From assembly GCA_017457585.1 (NCBI GenBank), contig JAFTHD010000213.1, positions 1 through 5,606 of the forward strand: 5,606 nucleotides of DNA, written 5' to 3'. Of this stretch, positions 1 through 5,606 are shown piece after piece. Source of the DNA: Bacillota bacterium (GTDB lineage Bacteria; Bacillota_A; Clostridia; Peptostreptococcales; Anaerovoracaceae). The notes beneath the pieces are model-generated. The model saw only the letters and a program-made list of their open reading frames with translations, was not told the DNA's origin and ran no database searches. Made by a program: the position numbers and the translations under genes. The number at the start of each line of letters is the position of its first letter. Positions within the stretch are counted from its first letter, which is position 1.

Positions 1-1141
1 ATTGCAGCCAAGGTATAGTAGACGGTTTAGCTACATCGCTCTTGTAAGGTGTTGCAGACGGTTTCTCACATTGCGCGTACATGTCCCATGCACGATGACA
101 GGGCAGGGAGTACAGTTCGTCTGCGATGTCGAAGATGAGCCTCTGGGACTTTTCCCAGCCGAGGCACGGATCTGTGATGGACTTACCGTATACGCCTTCA
201 CCGATTTTCTGGGCTCCGTCTTCTATGTAACTTTCGATCATGAGACCCTTAACCATGTTGTCGATATCTTCGTTGTATCTCTTAGAATCCATGATCTCGT
301 GAGCGATTCTGATCTGCTCCAACGGCTTCTTGCCCGAGTTGGCATGGTTCGTATCGATGATGACGGACATGTTCTGCAGGTTCTGAGTTTTGTAGGAATC
401 GTGAACCTCCAGCAGACTTTCGTAGTGATAGTTCGGTGAGTTGTGACCCTTCTCGTTCACGAATCCCCTGAGAATTGCGTGGGTCAGGTCGTTTCCAAGA
501 GTCTCAACTTCCCATCCTCTGTAGATGAACTTATGAGGTGACTGGGCTGCGATGATGGAGTTCAGCATTACCTGCGTTTCACCGCTGGTGGGGTTCTTCA
601 TGCCTACCGGGATGCTCATGCCGCTTGCCGTCAGCCTGTGCTGCTGGTTTTCAACGGAACGTGCACCGACTGCTACGTATCCGAGAAGGTCGGAAAGGTA
701 TCTGTAGTTCTCAGGGTAGAGCATCTCATCTGCGCAGGTGAGTCCCGTCTCCTCGATGGCTCTCTGGTGCAGACGCCTGATAGCGATGATCCCCTCAAGC
801 AAATCCTCGTTTTTCTCAGGATCCGGCTGGTGAACCATTCCCATGTAGCCCTGCCCCGTTGTACGCGGCTTATTTGTATAGATTCTCGGTATGATGATCA
901 GCTTATCCTTTACCTTTTCCTGAACCTCAGCCAGCCTGTAGGTGTAGTCCATTACAGCATCTTCTCTGTCGGCAGAGCAAGGTCCTATGATGAGGATGAA
1001 CTTGTGGCTTTCGCCTCTGAAAACATCGGCGATCTCCTTGTCGCGTCTCTCTTTTATCGCTGCAATTTTATCCGTAACGGGATACTTTTCTTTTATATCC
1101 TGCGGAATCGGTAGTTTTCTCGTAAAAATGCTGTTCTTCAT
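1..1141 (-). CDS. aroF: 3-deoxy-7-phosphoheptulonate (DAHP) synthase, class I AroG/AroF type; 3' end outside window
   Basis: This enzyme condenses phosphoenolpyruvate with erythrose 4-phosphate to DAHP, the entry step of the shikimate pathway to aromatic amino acids, in the cytoplasm. The reverse-strand frame opens at ATG 1141-1139 and has no stop to position 1 (380 full codons seen). AGGAG (1151-1155) lies 9 nt upstream and fixes the start. Hallmarks of the AroG family are IGPCS (Cys55), KPRTTGQGYMG for substrate binding, GARSVENQ, PVGMKNPTSG, DTNHANSGKK, and SITDPCLGWE. The four expected metal ligands are all present: Cys55, His266, Glu303 and Asp324, equivalent to Cys61, His268, Glu302 and Asp326 of E. 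coli AroG. Clostridial relatives I recall end near residue 343, at the ADEL segment, but here the frame continues at least 37 residues with a repeated KPSxxP motif. The choice between aroF, aroG and aroH is arbitrary; the feedback amino acid cannot be told. It is transcribed divergently from the other genes. Confidence 0.93.
   Translation of the reverse strand, partial: MKNSIFTRKLPIPQDIKEKYPVTDKIAAIKERRDKEIADVFRGESHKFILIIGPCSADREDAVMDYTYRLAEVQEKVKDKLIIIPRIYTNKPRTTGQGYMGMVHQPDPEKNEDLLEGIIAIRRLHQRAIEETGLTCADEMLYPENYRYLSDLLGYVAVGARSVENQQHRLTASGMSIPVGMKNPTSGETQVMLNSIIAAQSPHKFIYRGWEVETLGNDLTHAILRGFVNEKGHNSPNYHYESLLEVHDSYKTQNLQNMSVIIDTNHANSGKKPLEQIRIAHEIMDSKRYNEDIDNMVKGLMIESYIEDGAQKIGEGVYGKSITDPCLGWEKSQRLIFDIADELYSLPCHRAWDMYAQCEKPSATPYKSDVAKPSTIPWLQ
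10..64. repeat. Imperfect 36-bp-period tandem repeat in the 3' part of the DAHP synthase frame
   Basis: Bases 10-28 and 46-64 match at 16 of 19 positions at an offset of exactly 36 bp, including an unbroken 9-bp block, AGACGGTTT, at 20-28 and 56-64. As 36 is 12 codons, the reverse-strand frame shows it as a protein repeat: KPSATPY followed 12 residues later by KPSTIPW. Only two units are visible, and the first abuts the window edge, so more copies may lie to the left. What it does is unknown; it could be a low-complexity linker or the start of a repeat tail. Confidence 0.5.
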
Positions 1142-1150
1142 TACAAATAT

Positions 1151-1155
1151 CTCCT
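1151..1155 (-). promoter_or_regulatory. Ribosome binding site of the DAHP synthase gene
   Basis: Read on the reverse strand this is a perfect AGGAG placed 9 nt before ATG 1141. It decides the start, because no other in-frame ATG nearby has a comparable site. Confidence 0.8.
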
Positions 1156-1175
1156 GTGTTTTTTTGGCAAGTGCA

Positions 1176-1184
1176 ATTATATCA
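1176..1184 (-). promoter_or_regulatory. Extended -10 promoter of the DAHP synthase gene
   Basis: On the reverse strand the sequence reads TGATATAAT, a perfect TATAAT hexamer (1181 down to 1176) preceded by the TGn extension. The region 17 nt further upstream (TACAAA, 1204-1199) is a poor -35 match, as expected when an extended -10 carries recognition. Transcription would begin near 1169, giving a leader of about 28 nt. That is too short for a T-box or attenuator, so control of this gene probably acts at initiation or on the enzyme. Confidence 0.6.
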
Positions 1185-1192
1185 TAACAGCG

Positions 1193-1206
1193 CGAACATT
1201 TGTACT
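1193..1206. promoter_or_regulatory. Candidate LexA/DinR (SOS) box in the divergent intergenic region
   Basis: CGAACATTTGTACT agrees with the Gram-positive LexA/DinR consensus CGAACRNRYGTTYG at 11 of 14 positions. The left half, CGAAC, is perfect; the right half is GTAC instead of GTTC. It lies between the two divergent -10 elements. It overlaps the spacer/-35 zone of the leftward promoter and sits at about -44 to -57 of the rightward one. The rightward transcript leads to uvrB and uvrA, which are classic SOS genes in many bacteria, so the site fits the context. The half-site defect and its position upstream of the rightward -35 weaken the call. Confidence 0.35.
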
Positions 1207-1215
1207 AAATCAATG

Positions 1216-1243
1216 TTAAATCTTTTATGATTCATGTTATAAT
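1216..1243 (+). promoter_or_regulatory. Promoter of the yhbY-uvrBA gene cluster
   Basis: A perfect TATAAT at 1238-1243 is preceded by TG at 1235-1236, making an extended -10 (TGTTATAAT). The -35 zone is weak: TTAAAT at 1216-1221, with a 16-nt spacer, is the best I find. The predicted transcription start is near 1250, about 42 nt before the yhbY start codon. No other clear promoter is visible for the five rightward genes, so this is the likely main start of the operon. Confidence 0.6.
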
Positions 1244-1250
1244 AACCTCG

Positions 1251-1265
1251 TGCGCGTAAGGCGCA
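1251..1265 (+). other. Small stem-loop at the 5' end of the operon leader
   Basis: TGCGC (1251-1255) and GCGCA (1261-1265) form a perfect 5-bp stem closing a 5-nt loop, GTAAG. It starts within one or two bases of the predicted transcription start. No U-run follows, so it is not a terminator. A 5'-terminal hairpin commonly protects mRNA from 5'-end-dependent decay; that role here is inference, and a 5-bp stem can also occur by chance. Confidence 0.35.
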
Positions 1266-1291
1266 GATAATCGAAAAAGAGAGGGATAGGA

Positions 1292-1591
1292 ATGATAACG
1301 GGTAAGCAGAGAAGCTATCTGAAAAAACTGGGGCAGGATCTTGAGCCCCTGGTATACATAGGCAAAAACGACATTACTTCTACTGTAATCGATGAGATGG
1401 ACAATTTGCTGAGTTCGAGAGAACTGGTCAAGGCGAAGGTGCAGGAGTCAAGCAGCCTCGAAACCAAGTGGGCAGCCAACGAAATGGCAAGACTGACTGA
1501 CGCGGAGTTCGTTCAGGCCATCGGTAAAAAGTTCGTTCTCTACAGGCAGGCGAGAGACCCTGAGAAGAGGAAGATCGTTCTTCCGAAGTAG
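1292..1591 (+). CDS. yhbY: YhbY-family RNA-binding protein (CRS1/YhbY, CRM domain)
   Basis: This is a 99-residue single CRM domain, the normal length of bacterial YhbY, which associates with pre-50S ribosomal particles and is thought to help assembly of the large subunit. The family pattern is clear: an N-terminal ITGKQRSYLKKL helix, the strand and loop PLVYIGKND (residues 19-27), a helix to RELVKAKV (43-50), and the C-terminal VQAIGKKFVLYR (74-85) followed by the basic RDPEKRKIVLPK end. The family's GxxG RNA-contact loop normally reads GKxG or GxNG; here it is GKND, with Asp27 in place of the second glycine. The start ATG follows a purine-rich stretch (AGAGGGATAGGA). It is the first gene of the rightward cluster, 43 nt before the next gene. 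In many Firmicutes yhbY sits near nadD and rsfS; none of those genes is seen here. Confidence 0.93.
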   Translation: MITGKQRSYLKKLGQDLEPLVYIGKNDITSTVIDEMDNLLSSRELVKAKVQESSSLETKWAANEMARLTDAEFVQAIGKKFVLYRQARDPEKRKIVLPK

Positions 1592-1634
1592 GATTTTTCG
1601 CAAAGGTGACGCGTTACGGGAGAGAGAACGGGAA

Positions 1635-2381
1635 ATGAGTAACAGGATAATGAGTGCAGAGGAGATGAGCGGCAGGCAGAGAGCCGAGTTCATCCTGGAG
1701 ATGATTCACAGAATGAACGTTCACCACACTCTTTGGTTCAGGGAAGTGGAGCATCAGCTTGGCTTCGAAAAGGCGCTGGCCGCCATGGAACATGCATGGA
1801 CTAAGACAAAGGCTGTGAGCATGAAGCGGTACGCATCTCTTTTCGGTTTTGAACAGGAGGAAGGCGTTCCGGATTTCCTCGCGGATATGTCAGAGGAAAA
1901 GCAGCTTGCCCTCATAGACGATATCGCGAAGAACTGGCTGGCGCAGGACGGCTTCTGGTTTCAGGCCGTTGAGTTTACGGAGGGTATGAACGATGCCAAG
2001 AGGTGCAACGACTCCACCTGGGGAAGGTTCTCACCCTTTGAGGCATGGTCGGTCAAAAAGCTTTTGGGGCTGGGGGAGCACCCGGGACTGGAAGGCCTTG
2101 AGCAGGCATTGGGATTCAGGATGTACGGCAGGCTCAACGTTCAGTCAACAAGATGGGAGGACGGCGCCCTCATTTTTGAAATGAACGACTGTAGGGTGCA
2201 GAGTGCCCGCATGAGAAAAGGTCTGGAGGACTACCCGTGCAAGAGTGCAGGACTGGTGGAGTACGCCCGTTTTGCGACGGGAATCGACGACAGAATCAGG
2301 ACGACGTGCATAGGATGTCCGCCGGATAATCATCCGGAAGGGTGGTTCTGTGCATGGAAATTCAGTATCAATGAGGAATAA
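1635..2381 (+). CDS. Uncharacterised cysteine-rich cytosolic protein, DUF6125-like
   Basis: This 248-residue protein has no signal peptide and no membrane segment. It resembles the DUF6125 family by memory of its C-terminal pattern; no function is established for that family. The N-terminal half is helical and acidic/aromatic, with an HHTLWF segment (residues 30-35) and WLAQDGFWFQAVE (101-113). The C-terminal half carries the conserved-looking core: MNDCRVQ (Cys186), YPCKSAG (Cys202), CIGCPPD (Cys225, Cys228), and WFCAWKF (Cys239). The spacing of Cys186, Cys202, Cys225 and Cys228 suggests a metal or iron-sulfur site, which is inference. GGGAG (1618-1622) lies upstream of ATG 1635; an alternative ATG at 1650 (Met6) has no better site. 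It follows yhbY by 43 nt and precedes the EcsC gene by 12 nt, so it is probably co-transcribed with both. Confidence 0.75.
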   Translation: MSNRIMSAEEMSGRQRAEFILEMIHRMNVHHTLWFREVEHQLGFEKALAAMEHAWTKTKAVSMKRYASLFGFEQEEGVPDFLADMSEEKQLALIDDIAKNWLAQDGFWFQAVEFTEGMNDAKRCNDSTWGRFSPFEAWSVKKLLGLGEHPGLEGLEQALGFRMYGRLNVQSTRWEDGALIFEMNDCRVQSARMRKGLEDYPCKSAGLVEYARFATGIDDRIRTTCIGCPPDNHPEGWFCAWKFSINEE

Positions 2382-2393
2382 AAGGAATGTCAT

Positions 2394-3149
2394 ATGTCAT
2401 ATAATATAGAACTTCTCAACGTAGAGGTGGCTGAGAAGAAGCTGATCAATGCGGCAAGCAAGAAGAAGCCATCTGTTTTCGACAAGAAGATTGAACAGTA
2501 CGTGCCGGACACTTTGGAGAAGACGCTGAAGGACACCTTTGAGCTGGCTTTCAGACAGATTTTTCAGAACGGAACGGGCATCATCTCTGCGACCTTTGAC
2601 GAGGAGAGCCCGGAAGAGGCAGAGGAGATGATATCAAAGTCACGCCTTGCCGGCATGTTCGATACGGGTATGTCCTTCGTGTCGGGAACAGGCATGGGGC
2701 TCTTAGGTATCGGTCTTCCGGACATACCTATTTTCACGGCAATGGTGCTGAGAAACATCTATCAGAGTGCGGTGGCATATGGATTCGATTACAGGAGCAG
2801 GACGGAGCAGGTATACATTCTCATGCTCATAGAAGGTGCGCTTGCAATCGGAGATGATGCCGGCAGGATAAGCCGAAAGATTGACGCATATTCCGATAAA
2901 GTGGATATGAATGGGTTTGAACACGACTCCTGGCTGGGCGAGGAACTGGACAGGGCGTCAAACGCCCTTGCCGACAGCATGCTCTACATGAAATTCGTGC
3001 AGGGAATGCCGATCGTCGGTGCGGCAGGCGGGTTCTCAAATGCTTCCACAATGAGAAAGATAAGCAAGTACGTGGACATCAAATATCACAAGAGAAAGAT
3101 TATTCTGGATGACTACAGGGCGGAGATGTCCGATTACGTTCCCGAATAG
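2394..3149 (+). CDS. EcsC-family protein
   Basis: This 251-residue protein matches the EcsC family, named after the third gene of the Bacillus subtilis ecs locus; its biochemical role is not known. Visible family features are a charged helical N-terminus, an amphipathic glycine-rich helix (residues 92-107), the LPDIPIFTAMVLRNI segment (108-122), YGFDY (129-133), and a second glycine-rich stretch (GAAGGFSN, 209-216). A basic helix with KYHKRK follows near the C-terminus. The glycine-rich stretches could insert in or lie on the membrane, but I see no clear transmembrane helix or signal peptide. AAAGGAA (2381-2387) stands 6 nt before ATG 2394 and overlaps the stop of the preceding gene by one base, favouring coupled translation. 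The ecsA/ecsB transporter genes are absent beside it, so it is a stand-alone EcsC paralogue and should not be named ecsC without care. Confidence 0.85.
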   Translation: MSYNIELLNVEVAEKKLINAASKKKPSVFDKKIEQYVPDTLEKTLKDTFELAFRQIFQNGTGIISATFDEESPEEAEEMISKSRLAGMFDTGMSFVSGTGMGLLGIGLPDIPIFTAMVLRNIYQSAVAYGFDYRSRTEQVYILMLIEGALAIGDDAGRISRKIDAYSDKVDMNGFEHDSWLGEELDRASNALADSMLYMKFVQGMPIVGAAGGFSNASTMRKISKYVDIKYHKRKIILDDYRAEMSDYVPE

Positions 3150-3153
3150 GAGA
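3148..3153 (+). promoter_or_regulatory. uvrB ribosome binding site overlapping the upstream stop codon
   Basis: AGGAGA overlaps the last two bases of the TAG stop (3147-3149) of the EcsC-family gene and lies 6 nt before ATG 3160. Ribosomes ending the upstream gene would finish on this site, so translational coupling is likely. It also supports 3160 over the in-frame ATG at 3181. Confidence 0.75.
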
Positions 3154-3159
3154 TAAGAA

Positions 3160-5184
3160 ATGACCGAAGAGGGCAACAGGATGCGGCCATCCTGGTCCAA
3201 CAGAATATATGAAGAAGAGCGTCCTTTCAAGGTGCACGCCGAGTTTGAGCCGATGGGGGATCAGCCGCAGGCCATCGACAAGCTGGCAGAAGGTATCGTG
3301 GCAGGCAAGCGTGCGCAGACGCTTATGGGCGTGACGGGATCCGGCAAGACCTTTACCATGGCGAAGCTGATCGAGAAGGTGCAGAAGCCCACCCTCGTCA
3401 TATCCCACAACAAGACGCTGGCCGCACAGCTTCACGGTGAGTTCAAGGAGTTTTTCCCTGACAACGCTGTGGAGTATTTCGTGTCCTACTACGACTACTA
3501 CCAGCCGGAGGCTTATGTGGCATCGACGGATACTTACATAGAGAAGGACTCGGACATCAACTCTGAAATCGAGAAGCTGAGACACTCTGCGACGGCGGCC
3601 CTTTCCGAGAGGAAGGACGTGATCATCGTTGCCAGCGTGTCCTGCATATACGGGCTGGGAAGCCCGATAAACTACGAGACCCAGGTCATATCCCTGCGCC
3701 CCGGAATGGAGAGAGACAGACAGGAACTTTTGAGGAAGCTGGTGGACATCCAGTACACGAGAAACGACCTGGTGCTGGAGAGGGGAAACTTCAGGGTGAG
3801 GGGAGATATCATCGACGTGTTCCCTGCAGGAGCCGAAAACCCTGTAAGAATCGAGCTCTTCGGTGATGAAGTAGAGTCCATCAAGGAGATCAATTCCGTT
3901 ACGGGTGAGATCATCGGAAGGCGTCATCACGTGGCCATTTACCCTGCTTCCCATTACATTGCCGGCAAGGACGACCTGGAGAGGGCCGTGTCTACAATCG
4001 GTGCGGAGCTTGAGGAAAGGGTTCGCTGGTTCACGGACAGAGGAAAGCTGATTGAAGCCCAGAGGATTGAGCAGAGGACCAGGTACGATATGGAGATGCT
4101 GAGAGAACTGGGTACCTGCAAAGGGATCGAGAACTACTCCCGTCACATAACGGGTCTTCCTCCAGGTTCGAGACCCTACACGCTCATAGATTACATACCG
4201 GAGGACTTTCTCATCATAATAGACGAGTCCCACGTCATGCTCCCTCAGCTGAGAGCGATGTACGCGGGAGACAGGTCCAGGAAACAGTCTCTCGTAGACT
4301 ACGGGTTCAGACTGCCATCGGCGCTGGACAACCGGCCGCTCAAATTTGAGGAGTTCAACAGTCTCGTTAATCAGATCGTCTACGTAAGTGCAACGCCTGC
4401 CGACTACGAGAAGGAGGAGAGCGGCGGAGTCACGGCGGAGCAGATCATACGGCCTACGGGACTTCTGGATCCTGTAATCCAGATTCAGCCTACGGAAGGT
4501 CAGATAGACCACCTGATTGGGGAGATTCACAAGACCGCGGCCAAAGGTGACAGGGTTCTCGTCACGACGCTTACCAAGAAGATGGCGGAGAGCCTGACAG
4601 ACTACCTGCGTGAAGCGGGGATACGCGTCAGATACCTTCATTCCGAGATCGTAGCGCTTGAGAGAATGGAGATCATCAGGGATTTGAGACTGGGCGTCTT
4701 CGATGTGCTCGTGGGGATAAACCTTTTGCGAGAGGGTCTCGATATTCCGGAGGTTTCCCTGGTCGCAATCCTGGATGCAGACAAGGAAGGATTCCTGAGA
4801 ACGGAGACTTCCCTGATACAGACGGTGGGAAGGGCTGCGAGAAATGCTGACAGCAGAGTGGTGATGTACGCGGACTCCATCAGCCCTGCCATGAAGGCGG
4901 CCATAGACGAGACGGAGAGAAGGCGCACCATTCAGGACAGTTACAACAGGGAGCACGGCATCGTACCAAAGTCCGTAAGGAAGGATATCAGAAGCGTCAT
5001 CGAGGCGACGAAGACGGGCGAGAGCGATACCGAGGGAAAGAGCGCAATCGAAATGACGAGAAAGGAACTGAAGGATTATATCGCAAAGCTGGAGAAGGAA
5101 ATGAAGAAGGCGGCAGCGGAACTTCAGTTCGAACGAGCAGCGCAGCTGCGTGACGTGCTCTTTGAATATAGAGCCAGATTATAG
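3160..5184 (+). CDS. uvrB: Excinuclease ABC subunit B (UvrB)
   Basis: UvrB is the damage-verifying helicase-like subunit of nucleotide excision repair: loaded by UvrA, it clamps on the lesion and recruits the UvrC nuclease. The 674-residue protein is full length. In order it shows the Q-motif-like GDQPQAI (33-39), Walker A GVTGSGKT (57-64), the damage-clamping beta-hairpin region with [10 protein letters not shown] (110-119), Walker B with DESH (355-358), and helicase motif [11 protein letters not shown] (554-562). The C-terminal UVR motif (about 630-674), which binds UvrC and UvrA, includes [12 protein letters not shown]. All ATPase motifs are intact. About 20 residues precede the usual N-terminus (FKVHAEF begins at residue 23); no internal start lies closer than Met8, so a short N-terminal extension is real. 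It starts 10 nt after the EcsC-family gene and is followed 18 nt later by uvrA. Confidence 0.98.
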   Translation: MTEEGNRMRPSWSNRIYEEERPFKVHAEFEPMGDQPQAIDKLAEGIVAGKRAQTLMGVTGSGKTFTMAKLIEKVQKPTLVISHNKTLAAQLHGEFKEFFPDNAVEYFVSYYDYYQPEAYVASTDTYIEKDSDINSEIEKLRHSATAALSERKDVIIVASVSCIYGLGSPINYETQVISLRPGMERDRQELLRKLVDIQYTRNDLVLERGNFRVRGDIIDVFPAGAENPVRIELFGDEVESIKEINSVTGEIIGRRHHVAIYPASHYIAGKDDLERAVSTIGAELEERVRWFTDRGKLIEAQRIEQRTRYDMEMLRELGTCKGIENYSRHITGLPPGSRPYTLIDYIPEDFLIIIDESHVMLPQLRAMYAGDRSRKQSLVDYGFRLPSALDNRPLKFEEFNSLVNQIVYVSATPADYEKEESGGVTAEQIIRPTGLLDPVIQIQPTEGQIDHLIGEIHKTAAKGDRVLVTTLTKKMAESLTDYLREAGIRVRYLHSEIVALERMEIIRDLRLGVFDVLVGINLLREGLDIPEVSLVAILDADKEGFLRTETSLIQTVGRAARNADSRVVMYADSISPAMKAAIDETERRRTIQDSYNREHGIVPKSVRKDIRSVIEATKTGESDTEGKSAIEMTRKELKDYIAKLEKEMKKAAAELQFERAAQLRDVLFEYRARL

Positions 5185-5189
5185 TAAAC

Positions 5190-5194
5190 GGGAG
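5190..5194 (+). promoter_or_regulatory. uvrA ribosome binding site
   Basis: GGGAG in the 18-nt gap after the uvrB stop stands 8 nt before ATG 5203 and fixes the uvrA start. The gap leaves no room for a promoter or terminator, so uvrA is read from the uvrB transcript. Confidence 0.7.
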
Positions 5195-5202
5195 CAGATT
5201 GA

Positions 5203-5606
5203 ATGCAGAAAGATATAGTGATAAAAGGTGCAAAGGAGAACAACCTGAAGGGTCTGGACGTGACCATACCAAGGGATAAGATGGTGGTGCTCACGGGGCT
5301 TTCCGGGTCGGGCAAATCCTCCCTTGCATTCGATACCATATATGCGGAAGGTCAGAGAAAGTACATGGAGAGCCTTTCCTCCTACGCGAGGCAGTTCCTA
5401 GGTCAGATGGAAAAGCCAAACGTGGATTACATCGAGGGGCTTTCTCCGGCAATTTCAATCGACCAGAAGACAACAAACAAAAACCCAAGGTCTACCGTTG
5501 GTACGGTAACGGAGATATACGATTACCTGAGGCTCATGTACGCGAGAATCGGGATTCCTCACTGTCCCGTTTGCGGCAGGGAGATCTCCAGCCAGACCAT
5601 AGATCA
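5203..5606 (+). CDS. uvrA: Excinuclease ABC subunit A (UvrA), N-terminal part, cut by window end
   Basis: UvrA is the dimeric ABC-type ATPase that first senses helix-distorting damage and loads UvrB. Only 134 complete codons of an expected 940 or so are in the window. The visible part is the first nucleotide-binding domain: the strand [13 protein letters not shown] (8-20), Walker A GLSGSGKS (32-39), and the UvrA-specific [18 protein letters not shown] (48-65). Next come [11 protein letters not shown] (80-90), holding the Q-loop, then [19 protein letters not shown] (97-115), and HCPVCG (120-125), whose Cys121 and Cys124 would begin the first zinc-binding module. No defect is seen. It begins 18 nt after uvrB, the usual uvrB-uvrA order in Firmicutes. 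Confidence 0.97.
   Translation, partial: MQKDIVIKGAKENNLKGLDVTIPRDKMVVLTGLSGSGKSSLAFDTIYAEGQRKYMESLSSYARQFLGQMEKPNVDYIEGLSPAISIDQKTTNKNPRSTVGTVTEIYDYLRLMYARIGIPHCPVCGREISSQTID

Noticed and set aside
2..1114. Forward-strand open frames of 145 and 158 codons over the DAHP synthase
   Set aside because: They are shadows of the reverse-strand gene, whose protein matches the AroG family over its full length with all four metal ligands.
1142..1169. T-box, tryptophan attenuator or leader peptide before the DAHP synthase
   Set aside because: The predicted leader is only about 28 nt, with no room for a specifier loop, a leader ORF or an antiterminator.
1592..1634. Terminator or promoter between yhbY and the cysteine-rich gene
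   Set aside because: There is a T-run (ATTTTTC) without a stem before it, and an imperfect palindrome (GTGACGCGTTAC, 1606-1617) without a loop or following U-tract. No TATAAT-like box is present. Read-through is the simpler view.
3100..4956. A 618-codon open frame on the reverse strand opposite uvrB
   Set aside because: It is antisense to a gene with every UvrB motif intact, its translation is arginine/leucine/valine/histidine-rich without any recognisable domain, and no ribosome binding site precedes it. It results from codon bias of uvrB on the opposite strand.
5131..5136. Palindrome TTCGAA near the end of uvrB, considered as an operator
   Set aside because: It lies inside the coding region of the conserved UVR motif, lacks the GAAC-N4-GTTC spacing of a LexA box, and is explained by the FER codons.

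Overview
The window looks like chromosomal DNA of an anaerobic Firmicute of the class Clostridia, with roughly balanced GC by eye. The grounds are the clostridial-style type I DAHP synthase, strong AGGAG-type ribosome binding sites, a YhbY/CRM protein, a DUF6125-like cysteine-rich protein and a uvrB-uvrA pair in tandem. Genus cannot be set from sequence reading alone; an Anaerovoracaceae/Peptostreptococcales-type organism is a guess. I see no mobile element, CRISPR array, rRNA or tRNA.

Layout. Positions 1-1141 (minus strand) hold a class I 3-deoxy-7-phosphoheptulonate synthase, the first enzyme of the shikimate pathway. It is open to the left edge and carries an unusual C-terminal tail. Positions 1142-1291 are a divergent intergenic region with two TATAAT boxes of extended -10 type pointing in opposite directions, a LexA/DinR-like (SOS) box half-match between them, and a small hairpin at the predicted start of the rightward transcript. 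From 1292 to the right edge five genes run on the plus strand with gaps of 10-43 bp: yhbY (RNA-binding CRM protein), a 248-residue cysteine-rich protein of the DUF6125 type, an EcsC-family protein, uvrB, and the first 134 codons of uvrA.

The rightward genes look like one transcription unit: close spacing, each with its own Shine-Dalgarno sequence, and no terminator-like hairpin between them. UvrA and UvrB together find and verify bulky DNA lesions in nucleotide excision repair. The three upstream genes have no established repair role, so their link to uvrBA is positional. The SOS-box-like site upstream of the first gene would, if real, give a reason for the grouping. The main points for a second look are that box, the repeat-bearing tail of the DAHP synthase, the altered GxxG loop of YhbY, and the uncharacterised cysteine-rich protein.
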